Source: Alsobacter sp045348435
GTDB lineage: Bacteria > Pseudomonadota > Alphaproteobacteria > Rhizobiales > Beijerinckiaceae
Length of the DNA: 64,000 nt
NCBI RefSeq assembly: GCF_045348435.1
Contig: NZ_CP157484.1
Location: forward strand, 310,001-374,000
Reading direction: 5' to 3'
Of this stretch, positions 8,568 through 17,140 are shown piece by piece. The position numbers and the translations under genes were made by a program. How positions within the stretch are numbered: position 1 is the first letter of the stretch; the number at the start of each line of letters is the position of its first letter. The notes beneath the pieces are model-generated. The model saw only the letters and a list, made by a program, of their open reading frames with translations. It did no database searches and was not told the origin of the DNA.

Positions 8568-9697
8568 TCGGCCCGCATCGCGAGGTCGCCGACGGGCTCG
8601 GCCGGCCGGACATGCGACCCGAACCGTCGACGCAGGCCGAAGAACGGCTGCTCGATCAGCCAGTAGGAGGCCGCGGCCGTCAGGAAGGCGAGGCCGATCC
8701 CGAGCGCATAGGCCACGACGAGGCGCGCTCCCGCGCCGGGCGCGAGCCAGAGCGCCACGTCATAGGCGGCCAGATGCCACAGATAGAGCGAATAGCTCAG
8801 CTTGCCGGTCAGCGTCATCGGGGCGCTGTTCATGATCCGGGCCAGCCAGGATCCGGCGGGCGCGCCCACCACGGCCAGGATGATCGGAACGAGCGCCATC
8901 TCCTGGATCGTGTAGCGCACGGTCTGGCGAAACAGCGGATCGCGGATCAGGAAGGTCGTCAGCAGCACCGCGAGCGCGGCCAGGGCGGCGCGCGGGCTCC
9001 CGAGGCGGCGCGCCAGCGCCGCGCCCGCGGGGCCGCGGGTGGCGATGGCGGCGATTGCGCCCGCCAGGATGCCTTCGATCCGGCACTCGGTCGCCATCCC
9101 GGTGTAGTCGACCGCCACGCCCGGCGCGAGCATCGAGACGGCGAAGCGCGAGGCGAGCGACGCCGCGCAGATCGCCAGCAGAACCGCCACGACGCCGCGT
9201 CCGCGGGTCAGCAGGGCCAGCAAAAGCAGCGGATAGGCGGCGTAGAAATGCTCCTCCACGGCCAGCGACCAGAGATGGCCGCCGATCCCGTCCAGGCGAT
9301 GCGGCGCGAAGATCGCCAGATAGTTGGCGAAATAGAACAGCGCCCCGGTCACGCCGAGCGGGTCGGCCGTGTGCCCGGTCGCGGACCAGACGGCCGCCAT
9401 CACGGCCACATAGACGACCAGCGGCGGCGAGAGCCGCAGCATCCGCCGCGCGTAGAACGGCCCGATGGCGATCGCGCCGGTGCGGTCGAATTCGTCGGCC
9501 AGAAGGCGCGTGATCAGGTAGCCGCTGATGCAGAAGAACACCGTGACGCCGAACACGCCGGGCACGAGGTTCTGCAGCCCCGCGTGCGAGATCATGACCA
9601 GCAGGATGCTGATCGCCCGCAGGCCGTCGAGCCCCGGAATGGACCCCGCCCGCGCGCCGGCCTGCGCCGTTGTGATAGGGTGGGCTTGCCCGTGCAT
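8546..9697 (-). CDS. Acyltransferase family 3 (OafA/YrhL type) membrane protein
   Basis: A 383-residue membrane acyltransferase that typically O-acetylates or succinylates sugars of an exopolysaccharide or lipopolysaccharide. Family signs are IPGLDGLRAISILLVMISHA near residue 18, GVTVFFCISGYLIT, FYARRMLRL and SLAVEEHFYAAYP, with about ten hydrophobic segments. It is encoded opposite to the polysaccharide genes but is adjacent to them, so it probably decorates the same polymer. The ATG has only a weak GGAA element 6 bases upstream. It overlaps the end of the GT4 gene tail-to-tail by 22 bases. Confidence 0.85.
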   Translation of the reverse strand: MHGQAHPITTAQAGARAGSIPGLDGLRAISILLVMISHAGLQNLVPGVFGVTVFFCISGYLITRLLADEFDRTGAIAIGPFYARRMLRLSPPLVVYVAVMAAVWSATGHTADPLGVTGALFYFANYLAIFAPHRLDGIGGHLWSLAVEEHFYAAYPLLLLALLTRGRGVVAVLLAICAASLASRFAVSMLAPGVAVDYTGMATECRIEGILAGAIAAIATRGPAGAALARRLGSPRAALAALAVLLTTFLIRDPLFRQTVRYTIQEMALVPIILAVVGAPAGSWLARIMNSAPMTLTGKLSYSLYLWHLAAYDVALWLAPGAGARLVVAYALGIGLAFLTAAASYWLIEQPFFGLRRRFGSHVRPAEPVGDLAMRADQPARSA

Positions 9698-9888
9698 GGT
9701 CGTTCCGCGCCTGTCCAGCGCGCAACGTTAGCGGGAGCTCGTCAACAATCGGTTGTACCGAACCGTGGAATGCGCATGGAGGCTGCAACTCTGGCCACGC
9801 CGAACCACAGCCCGTGCTGGCGCGTTGCCGTGCCGCATCCCGAGCGGCCGAGCCGCACGCCCCTGAGTCCGATCGGAACCCGCGCGCG

Positions 9889-10671
9889 ATGAGCCTCGAT
9901 CCAGCCCCGGCCCGCCCCGCAGCCGAGCTCCCGAAGGGCTCGTCCGACGACTACGCGCTGTTCCTGGATTTCGACGGCACGCTGGTGGAGCTGGCCCCGC
10001 GTCCGCAGGACGTCGTGGTGGCGCCCGGCCTCGGCGTCACCCTGGAGACGCTGCGCGACCGCTTCGGCGGCGCGCTCGCGCTGGTGAGCGGCCGCCCCAT
10101 CGCCACCCTGGACGAGTTTCTCGCCCCGCACCGGTTCGACGCCGCCGGCCTTCACGGGGTCGAGATGCGCCGCTCCGGCGTCTTCGCCGCGCGAGCCACC
10201 GACCATGAGCCGGAATTGCGGGAGCTGGTGGACCGGTTCCGCGGTTTCGTCGAGCCGCGCCCCGGGCTGCTGCTGGAGGACAAGGGCCGCTCCGTCGCCC
10301 TTCACTGGCGCCTCGCGCCGGATCTCGAATCCGAAGTCGTGGAGGAAGCCGCCGCCGCCTTGGAGAGCCTCGGCTCGCGCTGGCGGCTCCAGGCGGGCAA
10401 GAGCGTGCTGGAGATCCTGCCCGCCTTCGCCACCAAGGCCGGGGCCGTACAGGAGTTCCTGGAGGCGGAGCCCTATCGGGGGCGGCGGCCGGTCTTCGTG
10501 GGCGACGACGTGACGGACGAGCACGGCTTTGAAGCCGTGCTGGAGCGCGGCGGCCTCGCCATCCGTATCGGCGAAGGACCCACCGTCGCGCCGCTGCGGC
10601 TGCCCAGCCCGGCCGCCTTCCGCGAGCAGCTCGCCCGCTGGGCGCAGGGCGAGCCGATCGCGGCCGGCTGA
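9889..10671 (+). CDS. otsB: Trehalose-6-phosphate phosphatase
   Basis: A 260-residue HAD-superfamily phosphatase. Motif I is FLDFDGTLVEL near residue 25, with the nucleophile and acid/base aspartates. VSGRPIATLDEFL and GLHGVEMR are OtsB-specific, and the late motif FVGDDVTDEHGF carries the Mg-binding aspartates. It removes the phosphate from trehalose 6-phosphate in the cytoplasm. I placed the start at ATG 9889; upstream codons in the same frame look non-coding. No trehalose-phosphate synthase (otsA) is in the window. The 191 bases before it are shared with the divergent acyltransferase gene and hold only a short dyad, TCGGT-N3-ACCGA. Confidence 0.88.
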   Translation: MSLDPAPARPAAELPKGSSDDYALFLDFDGTLVELAPRPQDVVVAPGLGVTLETLRDRFGGALALVSGRPIATLDEFLAPHRFDAAGLHGVEMRRSGVFAARATDHEPELRELVDRFRGFVEPRPGLLLEDKGRSVALHWRLAPDLESEVVEEAAAALESLGSRWRLQAGKSVLEILPAFATKAGAVQEFLEAEPYRGRRPVFVGDDVTDEHGFEAVLERGGLAIRIGEGPTVAPLRLPSPAAFREQLARWAQGEPIAAG

Positions 10672-10700
10672 AGCATGCGGCCATCGTGATCTAGGTCCGG

Positions 10701-11708
10701 TCAGGCGCGCGGGAGGCGTCCCTCCAGCGGATAGGCGGGATCGTTATAGCCCGGCGTGGACGGGTGGCCGGCCGGCACGAGCCGGTCGATCAGCGCCTCG
10801 TCCTCGGCGGTGAACCGGTAGGAGAGGGCGCCGATATAGTCCTCCCACTGCTCCTCGGTGCGCGGGCCGCCGATCACGCCGGTGACCAGGCGATTGTTCA
10901 GCACCCAGCCGATGGCCAGATGGGCGGCGGAGGCGCCGCGCTGCTCGGCGTGGCGCTTGATCTCCTGCGCGATCTCCAGCGACTCCGTGCGCCATTCGGT
11001 CTGCATCATGCGGGCGTCCTGCCGACCCGCCCTCGTGCCCTCCGGCGGCGGACGGCTGGGGTCGTATTTGCCGGTGAGCACGCCGCGCGCGAGCGGGCTG
11101 TAGGGAACGACGCCGAGCCCGAAATGGTCGCAGGCCGGAAGGTGCTCGACCTCAGGCATCCGGTTCATGGCGTTGTAGTAGGGCTGGCTGACCACCGGCC
11201 GGTCGACGCCCATCTGGTCGGCGAGCCTGCAGATCTCGGCCACTCGCCAGCCGCGATGGTTGGAGACGCCGAAATAGCGGATCTTGCCCTGCCGCACGAG
11301 ATCCGCCAGCGCCCGGACGGTTTCCCCGAGAGGCGTCGAGTGGTCTTCCTTGTGCAGGTAGTAGATGTCGATGACGTCCGTCCCGAGCCGGCGCAGGCTG
11401 GCTTCGGCCGCCTGCATCACCCATTGGCGAGACAGGCCGCGTCCGTTCGGGCCATCCCCCATCGGGTTGCCGACCTTGGTGGCCAGCACCCAGCGGCTAC
11501 GGTCCGCCTTGATGGCCCGCCCCACCACCTCCTCGGAGCGCCCCTCCGTGTACATGTCGGCGGTGTCGATGAAATTCACGCCCGCCTCGCGGGCCCGGCC
11601 GATGATGCGGCCGGCGGTCGGCTCGTCGGTGGGGCCGCCGAACATCATCGTGCCGAGGCACAAGGGCGAGACCTTGACGCCGCTGCGTCCCAAAGACCGG
11701 TACTCCAT
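10701..11708 (-). CDS. Aldo/keto reductase
   Basis: A 335-residue NADPH-dependent oxidoreductase with a TIM-barrel fold. The start MEYRSLGRSGVKVSPLCLG is characteristic, with FIDTADMYTEGRSEE (catalytic Asp and Tyr), VLATKVG (catalytic Lys) and YLHKED following. I prefer ATG 11708 to the in-frame ATG at 11714: AGGGAG stands 7 bases before 11708 but only 1 base before 11714. The natural substrate is unknown. It is convergent with otsB, 29 bases away. Confidence 0.87.
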   Translation of the reverse strand: MEYRSLGRSGVKVSPLCLGTMMFGGPTDEPTAGRIIGRAREAGVNFIDTADMYTEGRSEEVVGRAIKADRSRWVLATKVGNPMGDGPNGRGLSRQWVMQAAEASLRRLGTDVIDIYYLHKEDHSTPLGETVRALADLVRQGKIRYFGVSNHRGWRVAEICRLADQMGVDRPVVSQPYYNAMNRMPEVEHLPACDHFGLGVVPYSPLARGVLTGKYDPSRPPPEGTRAGRQDARMMQTEWRTESLEIAQEIKRHAEQRGASAAHLAIGWVLNNRLVTGVIGGPRTEEQWEDYIGALSYRFTAEDEALIDRLVPAGHPSTPGYNDPAYPLEGRLPRA

Positions 11709-11929
11709 GCGCATTCTCCCTGTCGCGGCGTCCTGTTCGCGAGTTCGGCGGACTGTCCTCCTCCGGGAGCCGATTGGCAATCCAGCCCGGCGCCGAGGGC
11801 GGGACGCCCGGATCGCCGCACCCCAGGAACCGGACCGGGCCGGCGGGATTGACCTTGGTGCGGGCTGGCGAGGCCAGACCGAAACCAGCCCGACCATGAT
11901 GACGACCCACGGCGACCAGGAGGCCTGCG

Positions 11930-12199
11930 ATGCCGCAACCCGCCATCGACGTCCCGACTCCCGGACCGGTCCCGTCGCCGCCTCCCGGCGGCATGCCCGG
12001 ACGCCAGCCCACGCCGGGCGGCTACATCCCCGGCGAGACGCCGCCCGCGCCCCCGGATCCGGACGAGCCCGATCGCGGCCCGACCGGCCCGCGAGACCCC
12101 TATCCGGTGGAGGATCCCCCGGTCATCGAGCCCGACGCTCCCGGGACCGAACCGGACTATTTGCCCGGCCAGCCGACCGATCCAGGAACGCGTTTCTGA
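11930..12199 (+). CDS. Small proline-rich protein of unknown function
   Basis: An 89-residue protein made mainly of proline, glycine and acidic residues, with PxP and PGGY-type turns and no predicted helix, signal peptide or membrane segment. I do not recognise a family. AGGAGG lies 6 bases before the ATG, the best ribosome-binding site in the vicinity, which is the main reason to accept it as a gene. It is probably intrinsically disordered. A GC-rich hairpin starts 20 bases after the stop. Confidence 0.6.
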   Translation: MPQPAIDVPTPGPVPSPPPGGMPGRQPTPGGYIPGETPPAPPDPDEPDRGPTGPRDPYPVEDPPVIEPDAPGTEPDYLPGQPTDPGTRF

Positions 12200-12219
12200 A
12201 TCGCACGCGGCCGCAGCAG

Positions 12220-12253
12220 GCCCCGGGTCCGCCGTCCTCCTCGGGCCCGGGGC
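12220..12253 (+). terminator. GC-rich hairpin after the proline-rich gene
   Basis: An 11-bp stem (12220-12230 with 12243-12253, one G-T wobble) and a 12-base loop sit 20 bases after the stop at 12199. There is no T-run, so it may end transcription weakly or protect the 3' end. Confidence 0.4.
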
Positions 12254-12424
12254 TCCCCTCCGGCGGAGCAATGTCCGCCGTGCAGATCCGCCCGGCGCTC
12301 GCGCGCCCCGATTTGCGCGCTCGCAATCTTGCCATCCGGCGCCGCGCCGGTAACGTGCGCCCGAGCGGCCCATGCAAGGGCCTTGGCCCTGCCGGAGGGC
12401 CGCTGCACAGGGTGGATCGCGCGG

Positions 12425-13498
12425 ATGGCGGACGAGATCAGGATTTCCGAAGACAGGTTGCGGGCCGCCGTCCGGATGCTGTTCGCCTCGGCCGGATCGA
12501 ATGAGCGCGAGCAGCGCCTCGTGGCCGACCACCTTGTCGAAGCCAATCTCCGCGGCCATGACTCCCACGGCGTCGGCATGATCCCGGCCTATATCGCCAA
12601 CTTCGCGGCCGGCGAGATGAAGCTCAACGCGACGCCCACGGTGGCGGTCGACACTGGCGCGCTGATCGTCTGCGACGGCGGCATGGGCCTCGGCCAGTCG
12701 ATCGCGCACGACTCCGTCGCGCTCGCCGTCGAGCGCGCCAGGGACAAGGGATCCTGCATCCTGTCGCTGCGCAACAGCCATCATATCGGCCGCATCGGCC
12801 ATTGGTCCGAGCAGTGCGCCGCCGCCGGGCTGGTGTCGTTGCACTTCGTCAACGTCATCAGTGACCCGGCGGTCGCGCCGTTCGGCGGCCGCGCCGCCCG
12901 CATCGGCACCAACCCGGTCTCGATCGGGGTGCCCCGCCGCGGGCAGGAGCCCGTCATCGTGGATTTCGCCACCAGCAAGCTGGCCGTCGGCAAGGTTCGG
13001 GTCGCCTACAACAAGGGCGCGCCGGTGCCGGACGGCGTACTGCTCGACGCGGCGGGCGAGCCCACCAACGATCCGGCCGCGCTGTTCGAGGAGCCGCGCG
13101 GCACGCTGCTGCCTTTCGGCGATCACAAGGGCTGGGGCCTGGCGCTCGCCTGCGAACTCCTGGCGGGCGCGCTGTCGGGCGGCGGCACGCAACATCATCC
13201 CAAGCGGCGGCAGGCGATCGTCAACAACATGTTTTCGGTCGTCGTGTCGCCGGACGCGGTCGGAACGACCGAGACCTTCTTCCCGCAGATCGACGCCTTC
13301 ATCGCATGGGCGCGCACGCCGCTCCCCGGCCGCGACGCCCCGGTGCTGATCGCCGGCGAACCGGAGCGGCGCGTCCGGGCCGAACGGATCCGCGACGGCG
13401 TGCCCGTCGACGGCACGACATGGGACCAGATCGGCGCGGCGGCCGAGACCGTCGGGCTCGCCCGGGCGACCCTGCAGCAAGCCGCCGGCCTCGCCTGA
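12425..13498 (+). CDS. Malate/L-lactate/ureidoglycolate dehydrogenase family oxidoreductase (Ldh_2)
   Basis: A 357-residue NAD(P)-dependent 2-hydroxyacid dehydrogenase of the type II malate/lactate (YlbC/ComC/AllD) family, unrelated in fold to classical malate dehydrogenase. Recognisable blocks are RGHDSHGVGMIP near 45, LRNSHHIGRIGHW (catalytic His), GGRAARIGTNPVSIGVP, VDFATSKLAVGKVR and GDHKGWGLALACELLAG. Length is normal. ATG 12425 begins MADEIRISEDRLR, where homologues start; upstream in-frame codons are not conserved-looking. Substrate is undetermined, and no neighbouring catabolic genes suggest one. Confidence 0.86.
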   Translation: MADEIRISEDRLRAAVRMLFASAGSNEREQRLVADHLVEANLRGHDSHGVGMIPAYIANFAAGEMKLNATPTVAVDTGALIVCDGGMGLGQSIAHDSVALAVERARDKGSCILSLRNSHHIGRIGHWSEQCAAAGLVSLHFVNVISDPAVAPFGGRAARIGTNPVSIGVPRRGQEPVIVDFATSKLAVGKVRVAYNKGAPVPDGVLLDAAGEPTNDPAALFEEPRGTLLPFGDHKGWGLALACELLAGALSGGGTQHHPKRRQAIVNNMFSVVVSPDAVGTTETFFPQIDAFIAWARTPLPGRDAPVLIAGEPERRVRAERIRDGVPVDGTTWDQIGAAAETVGLARATLQQAAGLA

Positions 13499-13586
13499 CT
13501 TCTCGCGCCCGGGCTTGCGGGCGTCCGCCGTCGCGGCCATAAGAAGCCGCCCGCGGCAGGCCGGGCGGGCCGTTTCGCACGGATCG

Positions 13587-14639
13587 ATGATGGATAGCTC
13601 GGACGTTCGCCCCGCCGGACTGGCCGGAGGCGGCAGCCCAGCCGCGCCGCCGGCTCCGCCGCGGCGGTCGCTGGCGTGGGTCGGCACGCTGGCCAGCGTC
13701 GCGCTGTTCCTCGTTTCGGCCGTCGTGCTCTGGCGCATCCTGTCGGAGGTCAAGCTCTCGGACGTTCGCACCGCTTTCGCGCGCGCCGAGCTGGAGGACC
13801 TCGCCATCGCGTTGGCCTTCGTGATGCTGAGCTACACGCTGCTCACCGCCTACGACGCCCTGGCGCTGAGGCAGCTCAAGCTGCGCATCCCCTACCGGAT
13901 CACCGCGCTCGGCTCCTTCACGAGCTACGCCATCTCGTTCACGCTGGGTTTTCCCCTCGTGACGGCCGCGACGGTCCGCTACTGGATTTACGCGCCGCTG
14001 GGCGTCTCGGCCGGCAAGGTCGCCAGCCTGACCACGATTGCGGGCCTCACCTTCCTGCTCGGGATGGGGACCGTGGTCGGCGTCGGCCTGGTCTGGCAGG
14101 CGCCCGCCATCGCCGACATCAACCATCTGGCCGTCGCCGCCAACCGCCTCATCGGCGCCGCCGTGCTGGCGGCCATCATGGGCTATCTGGTCTGGGTCGG
14201 CGTCAGGCGCCGGGCCGTCCGCGTGCAGCGCTGGCGGCTGGAGCTGCCCAGCCTCAAGGTGTCGGCGGCCCAGATCGTGCTGGGCGCCGCGGAGGTCTGC
14301 TGCGCCAGCGCGGTGCTCTACACCCTGATGCCGCCGGGCTACGGGGTGGAGTTCCAGACGCTGGCGGCCATCTACGCCTTCGCGTGCATCCTGGGCATCG
14401 TCAGCCACGCGCCGGGCGGCCTCGGCGTCTTCGAGACGACGATGCTGCTGGCCTTCTGGCGCCTGCCTTACGGCGGGATGATCGGGGCGCTGCTGCTGTT
14501 TCGCATCTGCTACTACTTCGTGCCCTTCGTGCTGGCGCTGGCGCTGCTGGGCGCCATGGAGATCGTGCGCCGGGTCAAGGCGTTCCGGGCCAACGAGGAT
14601 GACGATGACGAGGTCGAGGACGAGGTCGGGTCCGGCTGA
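13587..14639 (+). CDS. UPF0104 / lysylphosphatidylglycerol synthase transmembrane-region family protein (YbhN-like)
   Basis: A 350-residue integral membrane protein with about eight hydrophobic segments after a proline-rich N-terminus. The sequence SHAPGGLGVFETTMLL near 275 is the hallmark of the LPG-synthase-TM / UPF0104 family. Here the C-terminal transferase domain of MprF is absent, and the protein ends in a highly acidic tail (EDDDDEVEDE). Members are thought to handle lipids or act as flippases; no specific role can be assigned. Two ATGs, 13587 and 13590, are possible. The phoR-like gene follows after 12 bases, so the two may be cotranscribed. Confidence 0.8.
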   Translation: MMDSSDVRPAGLAGGGSPAAPPAPPRRSLAWVGTLASVALFLVSAVVLWRILSEVKLSDVRTAFARAELEDLAIALAFVMLSYTLLTAYDALALRQLKLRIPYRITALGSFTSYAISFTLGFPLVTAATVRYWIYAPLGVSAGKVASLTTIAGLTFLLGMGTVVGVGLVWQAPAIADINHLAVAANRLIGAAVLAAIMGYLVWVGVRRRAVRVQRWRLELPSLKVSAAQIVLGAAEVCCASAVLYTLMPPGYGVEFQTLAAIYAFACILGIVSHAPGGLGVFETTMLLAFWRLPYGGMIGALLLFRICYYFVPFVLALALLGAMEIVRRVKAFRANEDDDDEVEDEVGSG

Positions 14640-14651
14640 GGAGGGCCAGAC

Positions 14652-15743
14652 GTGAAGGACGAGGACACGCGCCAGCCCGCGATGATGGCGGCCATGGCCC
14701 CGCCGGACCCTTTGCTCGCCTCGGTTCTGGAAGCCATCCCGGACCCCGTCCTCCTGGTCGACGACGCCCTCACGGTTCTCCTGTGCAACGGCGCGGCCCG
14801 GAGCCTCTGGCGCGCGCTCTCGCCCGGCGCGCCGCTTTCCTTCACGCTTCGCACGCCCGACATCATCCGCGCCGCCGAGGCGGCGGCGCGCGGCGAGGGC
14901 CCGGTCTCGGGCGAATACGAGGAGCGGGTTCCGGTCCAGCGCGTCTTCTCGTTCCAGGCCACGGGACTGGGACCGCGCGAGGGCGGGGCGGGAAGCCCCG
15001 CAGTCGTGATCGCCTTCCACGACCTCACCGAGGCGCGCCGGCTGGAGAAGATGCGGGTCGACTTCGTCGCCAACGCCAGCCACGAGCTGCGCACGCCGCT
15101 TGCCTCCCTTCTGGGCTTCGTCGAGACGCTGGAAGGCCCGGCCAGGAACGACCCCGCCGCCCGCGAGCGCTTCCTCGCCATCATGCGGGGCCAGGCGCAA
15201 CGCATGGCGCGCCTGATCGAGGACCTGCTTTCCCTGTCGCGCATCGAGATGAGCGAGCATCGCCATCCCGACGCCCCGGTCGACCTCGCCGCCGTGGCCC
15301 GGCAAGTGGTCGACACCCTGCGTCCGCTGGCGGCCGAGCGGAAGGTCGAACTCGTCCTGGCCGACTCCGCGCCCGTGGTCGCGCCGGGCGACCGGGACGA
15401 ACTCCTGCGCATCGCCGACAACTTGATCGAGAACGCCATCAAATACGGCCAGTCCGGCGGGCGGGTGGACGTCGCGGTGGACGTGGTCTCGGAAGGCGGC
15501 CGCGACCATGCGCGGCTCTCGGTGCGGGACTACGGGCCGGGCATCGGCCCCGCCGATCTGCCGCGGCTGACGGAGCGCTTCTACCGGGTCGATGACGCCG
15601 AGAGCCGCCACAAGGGCGGCACCGGGCTCGGCCTCGCCATGGTCAAGCACATCGCCAAGCGCCATCGCGGCCGGCTGACGGTGGAAAGCCGCCGCGGCGA
15701 GGGCGCCGTCTTTCGCGTCACGATCCCGCTGGCGCCCGCTTGA
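14652..15743 (+). CDS. phoR: PhoR-like sensor histidine kinase without transmembrane segments
   Basis: A 363-residue kinase. Residues 20-130 form a PAS domain (LEAIPDPVLLVDDALTVLLCN), followed by HisKA with the PhoR-type H-box VANASHELRTPLASLLGFVE, phospho-acceptor His144. The ATPase domain has the N-box NLIENAIKYG, the G1 box DYGPGIG, and GGTGLGLAMVKHI. It phosphorylates the PhoB-type regulator encoded 97 bases downstream. PhoR proteins usually carry N-terminal membrane segments, but I see none here, even in the codons upstream of the GTG. GAGGAGGG lies 6-13 bases before the GTG. No pst or phoU genes are adjacent. Confidence 0.82.
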   Translation: MKDEDTRQPAMMAAMAPPDPLLASVLEAIPDPVLLVDDALTVLLCNGAARSLWRALSPGAPLSFTLRTPDIIRAAEAAARGEGPVSGEYEERVPVQRVFSFQATGLGPREGGAGSPAVVIAFHDLTEARRLEKMRVDFVANASHELRTPLASLLGFVETLEGPARNDPAARERFLAIMRGQAQRMARLIEDLLSLSRIEMSEHRHPDAPVDLAAVARQVVDTLRPLAAERKVELVLADSAPVVAPGDRDELLRIADNLIENAIKYGQSGGRVDVAVDVVSEGGRDHARLSVRDYGPGIGPADLPRLTERFYRVDDAESRHKGGTGLGLAMVKHIAKRHRGRLTVESRRGEGAVFRVTIPLAPA

Positions 15744-15777
15744 GCCTTGGCGGCGCATGCGGATCCGCCGCTCCCGC

Positions 15778-15806
15778 CTGTAATATGAATGTCATGCTGC
15801 GGTCAT
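15778..15806 (+). promoter_or_regulatory. Triple PHO box upstream of phoB
   Basis: Three 7-base direct repeats spaced exactly 11 bases apart: CTGTAAT (15778-15784), ATGTCAT (15789-15795) and CGGTCAT (15800-15806). Each differs at one position from CTGTCAT, the PhoB half-site. The last repeat ends 34 bases before the phoB start, as expected for phosphate-starvation autoregulation. Confidence 0.8.
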
Positions 15807-15840
15807 AGAAGAGGGCCGAAGATCCCGGCGGAGACCCCCC

Positions 15841-16545
15841 ATGGCGACGGCCCCCCATATCCTGATCGTCGAGGACGAGGAGGCCCTCACGCTTCTGCTC
15901 CGCTACAATCTCGAGGCGGAAGGCTACGACGTCGAGACCGTCGCGCGCGGCGACGAGGCGGATCTGCGCATCCGCGAGCGCACGCCGGATCTCATCCTGC
16001 TCGATTGGATGCTGCCAGGCCTCTCCGGCATCGAGCTGTGCCGAAGGCTGCGCCAGCGGGGAGAGACCCAGCGCCTGCCGATCATCATGCTGACGGCGCG
16101 CGGGGAGGAAAGCGAGCGCGTGCGCGGCCTCGCGACGGGCGCGGACGACTATGTGGTGAAGCCTTTCTCGGTGCCGGAGCTTGTCGCCCGCGTCCGGGCT
16201 CTGCTGCGGCGCGCCTCGCCCGAGCGCGTCGCCAGCACGCTGGAGGCCGGCGACATCGCGCTCGACCGGGAGACCCGCCGCGTGCGCAGGTCCGGGCGCG
16301 AACTGCATCTCGGCCCCACCGAGTTCCGGATGCTGGAGTTCCTGATGGAGAAGCCGGGCCGCGTCTACACCCGCTCGCAGCTTCTGGACGGGGTGTGGGG
16401 CCACGATAGCGACATCGACGAGCGCACGGTCGACGTGCATGTCGGGCGCCTGCGCAAGGCCATCAACCGGCCCCGCGAGAAGGACCCGATCCGCACGGTG
16501 CGCGGCTCGGGCTATTCCTTCGACGAGACCTTCTCGCGCCGCTGA
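15841..16545 (+). CDS. phoB: Phosphate regulon response regulator
   Basis: A 234-residue OmpR/PhoB-family regulator. The receiver domain has acidic-pocket residues in IVEDEEA, phospho-acceptor Asp55 in LLDWMLPG, Thr85 in IIMLTARGEE and Lys107 in YVVKPFS. The C-terminal winged helix includes LHLGPTEFRMLEFL and RTVDVHVGRLRKAI. It should bind PHO boxes as a phosphorylated dimer. Both the adjacent PhoR-like kinase and the triple PHO box before it support the assignment over other OmpR-family members. Confidence 0.9.
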   Translation: MATAPHILIVEDEEALTLLLRYNLEAEGYDVETVARGDEADLRIRERTPDLILLDWMLPGLSGIELCRRLRQRGETQRLPIIMLTARGEESERVRGLATGADDYVVKPFSVPELVARVRALLRRASPERVASTLEAGDIALDRETRRVRRSGRELHLGPTEFRMLEFLMEKPGRVYTRSQLLDGVWGHDSDIDERTVDVHVGRLRKAINRPREKDPIRTVRGSGYSFDETFSRR

Positions 16546-16603
16546 CCCCCACCACCACGCGGGACCCGGCGCCCGCGTCCGTTCTCGAGAGAGCAGGCCT
16601 CGC

Positions 16604-17140
16604 TCAGCCCTTGGCGACCGCCATGCGGGCCGCCGCGCGCCGACGGTCGACCGACGGCTGGTAGGCGATCTGCGAATGATAGTTGCAGTAGGGCGTGCCG
16701 GGCGGCGACTTGGCGCCGCAGAAGCGGAAATCCTCGCTCGTCGGATCGCCATGGGGCCAGCGGCACATGGACTCGCGCAGCTCCATGATGGTCACCCGCT
16801 CCGACATCGGGATCACGACGTCGTTGCGCGGAACCGGCGCCAGTTCGGCGACGGGAGCGGGGGCCGGGATGGCCTTGGGCATGACGGCCAGATTGCCGCG
16901 GACGATCGGCGCGGACGAGCCGTGGCTCAAGGGATGGCTCGGGGCGCGCGTCACCTTGCGGGGCCGCTGCTGCTGCGGGGACGGCGTCTTGGCCCGGCCC
17001 GAGAGCCCGAGGCGATGCACCTTGCCGATGACGGCGTTGCGGGTGACCCCTCCGCCGAGCTCCGCCGCGATCTGGCTGGCGCTGAGACCCTGGTTCCAGA
17101 GTTTCTTCAGCAATTCGACGCGTTCATCTGTCCAGGACAT
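16604..17140 (-). CDS. gcrA: GcrA cell cycle regulator
   Basis: A 178-residue protein that starts MSWTDERVELLKKLW and continues SASQIAAELGGGVTRNAVIGKVHRLGL, the helix-turn-helix DNA-binding domain of GcrA. The C-terminal domain, CRWPHGDPTSEDFRFCG then PYCNYHSQIAYQP, is also conserved. In Caulobacter GcrA binds sigma-70 and acts at promoters with CcrM-methylated GANTC sites. ATG 17140 matches the conserved start; a GAGG lies 3 bases upstream. A proline-rich linker (about 55-110) joins the two domains. The upstream gap holds five GANTC sites. Confidence 0.95.
   Translation of the reverse strand: MSWTDERVELLKKLWNQGLSASQIAAELGGGVTRNAVIGKVHRLGLSGRAKTPSPQQQRPRKVTRAPSHPLSHGSSAPIVRGNLAVMPKAIPAPAPVAELAPVPRNDVVIPMSERVTIMELRESMCRWPHGDPTSEDFRFCGAKSPPGTPYCNYHSQIAYQPSVDRRRAAARMAVAKG

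Noticed and set aside
13299..15758. 819-residue minus-strand open frame opposite the dehydrogenase, membrane protein and phoR genes
   Set aside because: No domain, no start signal and low-complexity composition. It spans three well-supported genes on the other strand.
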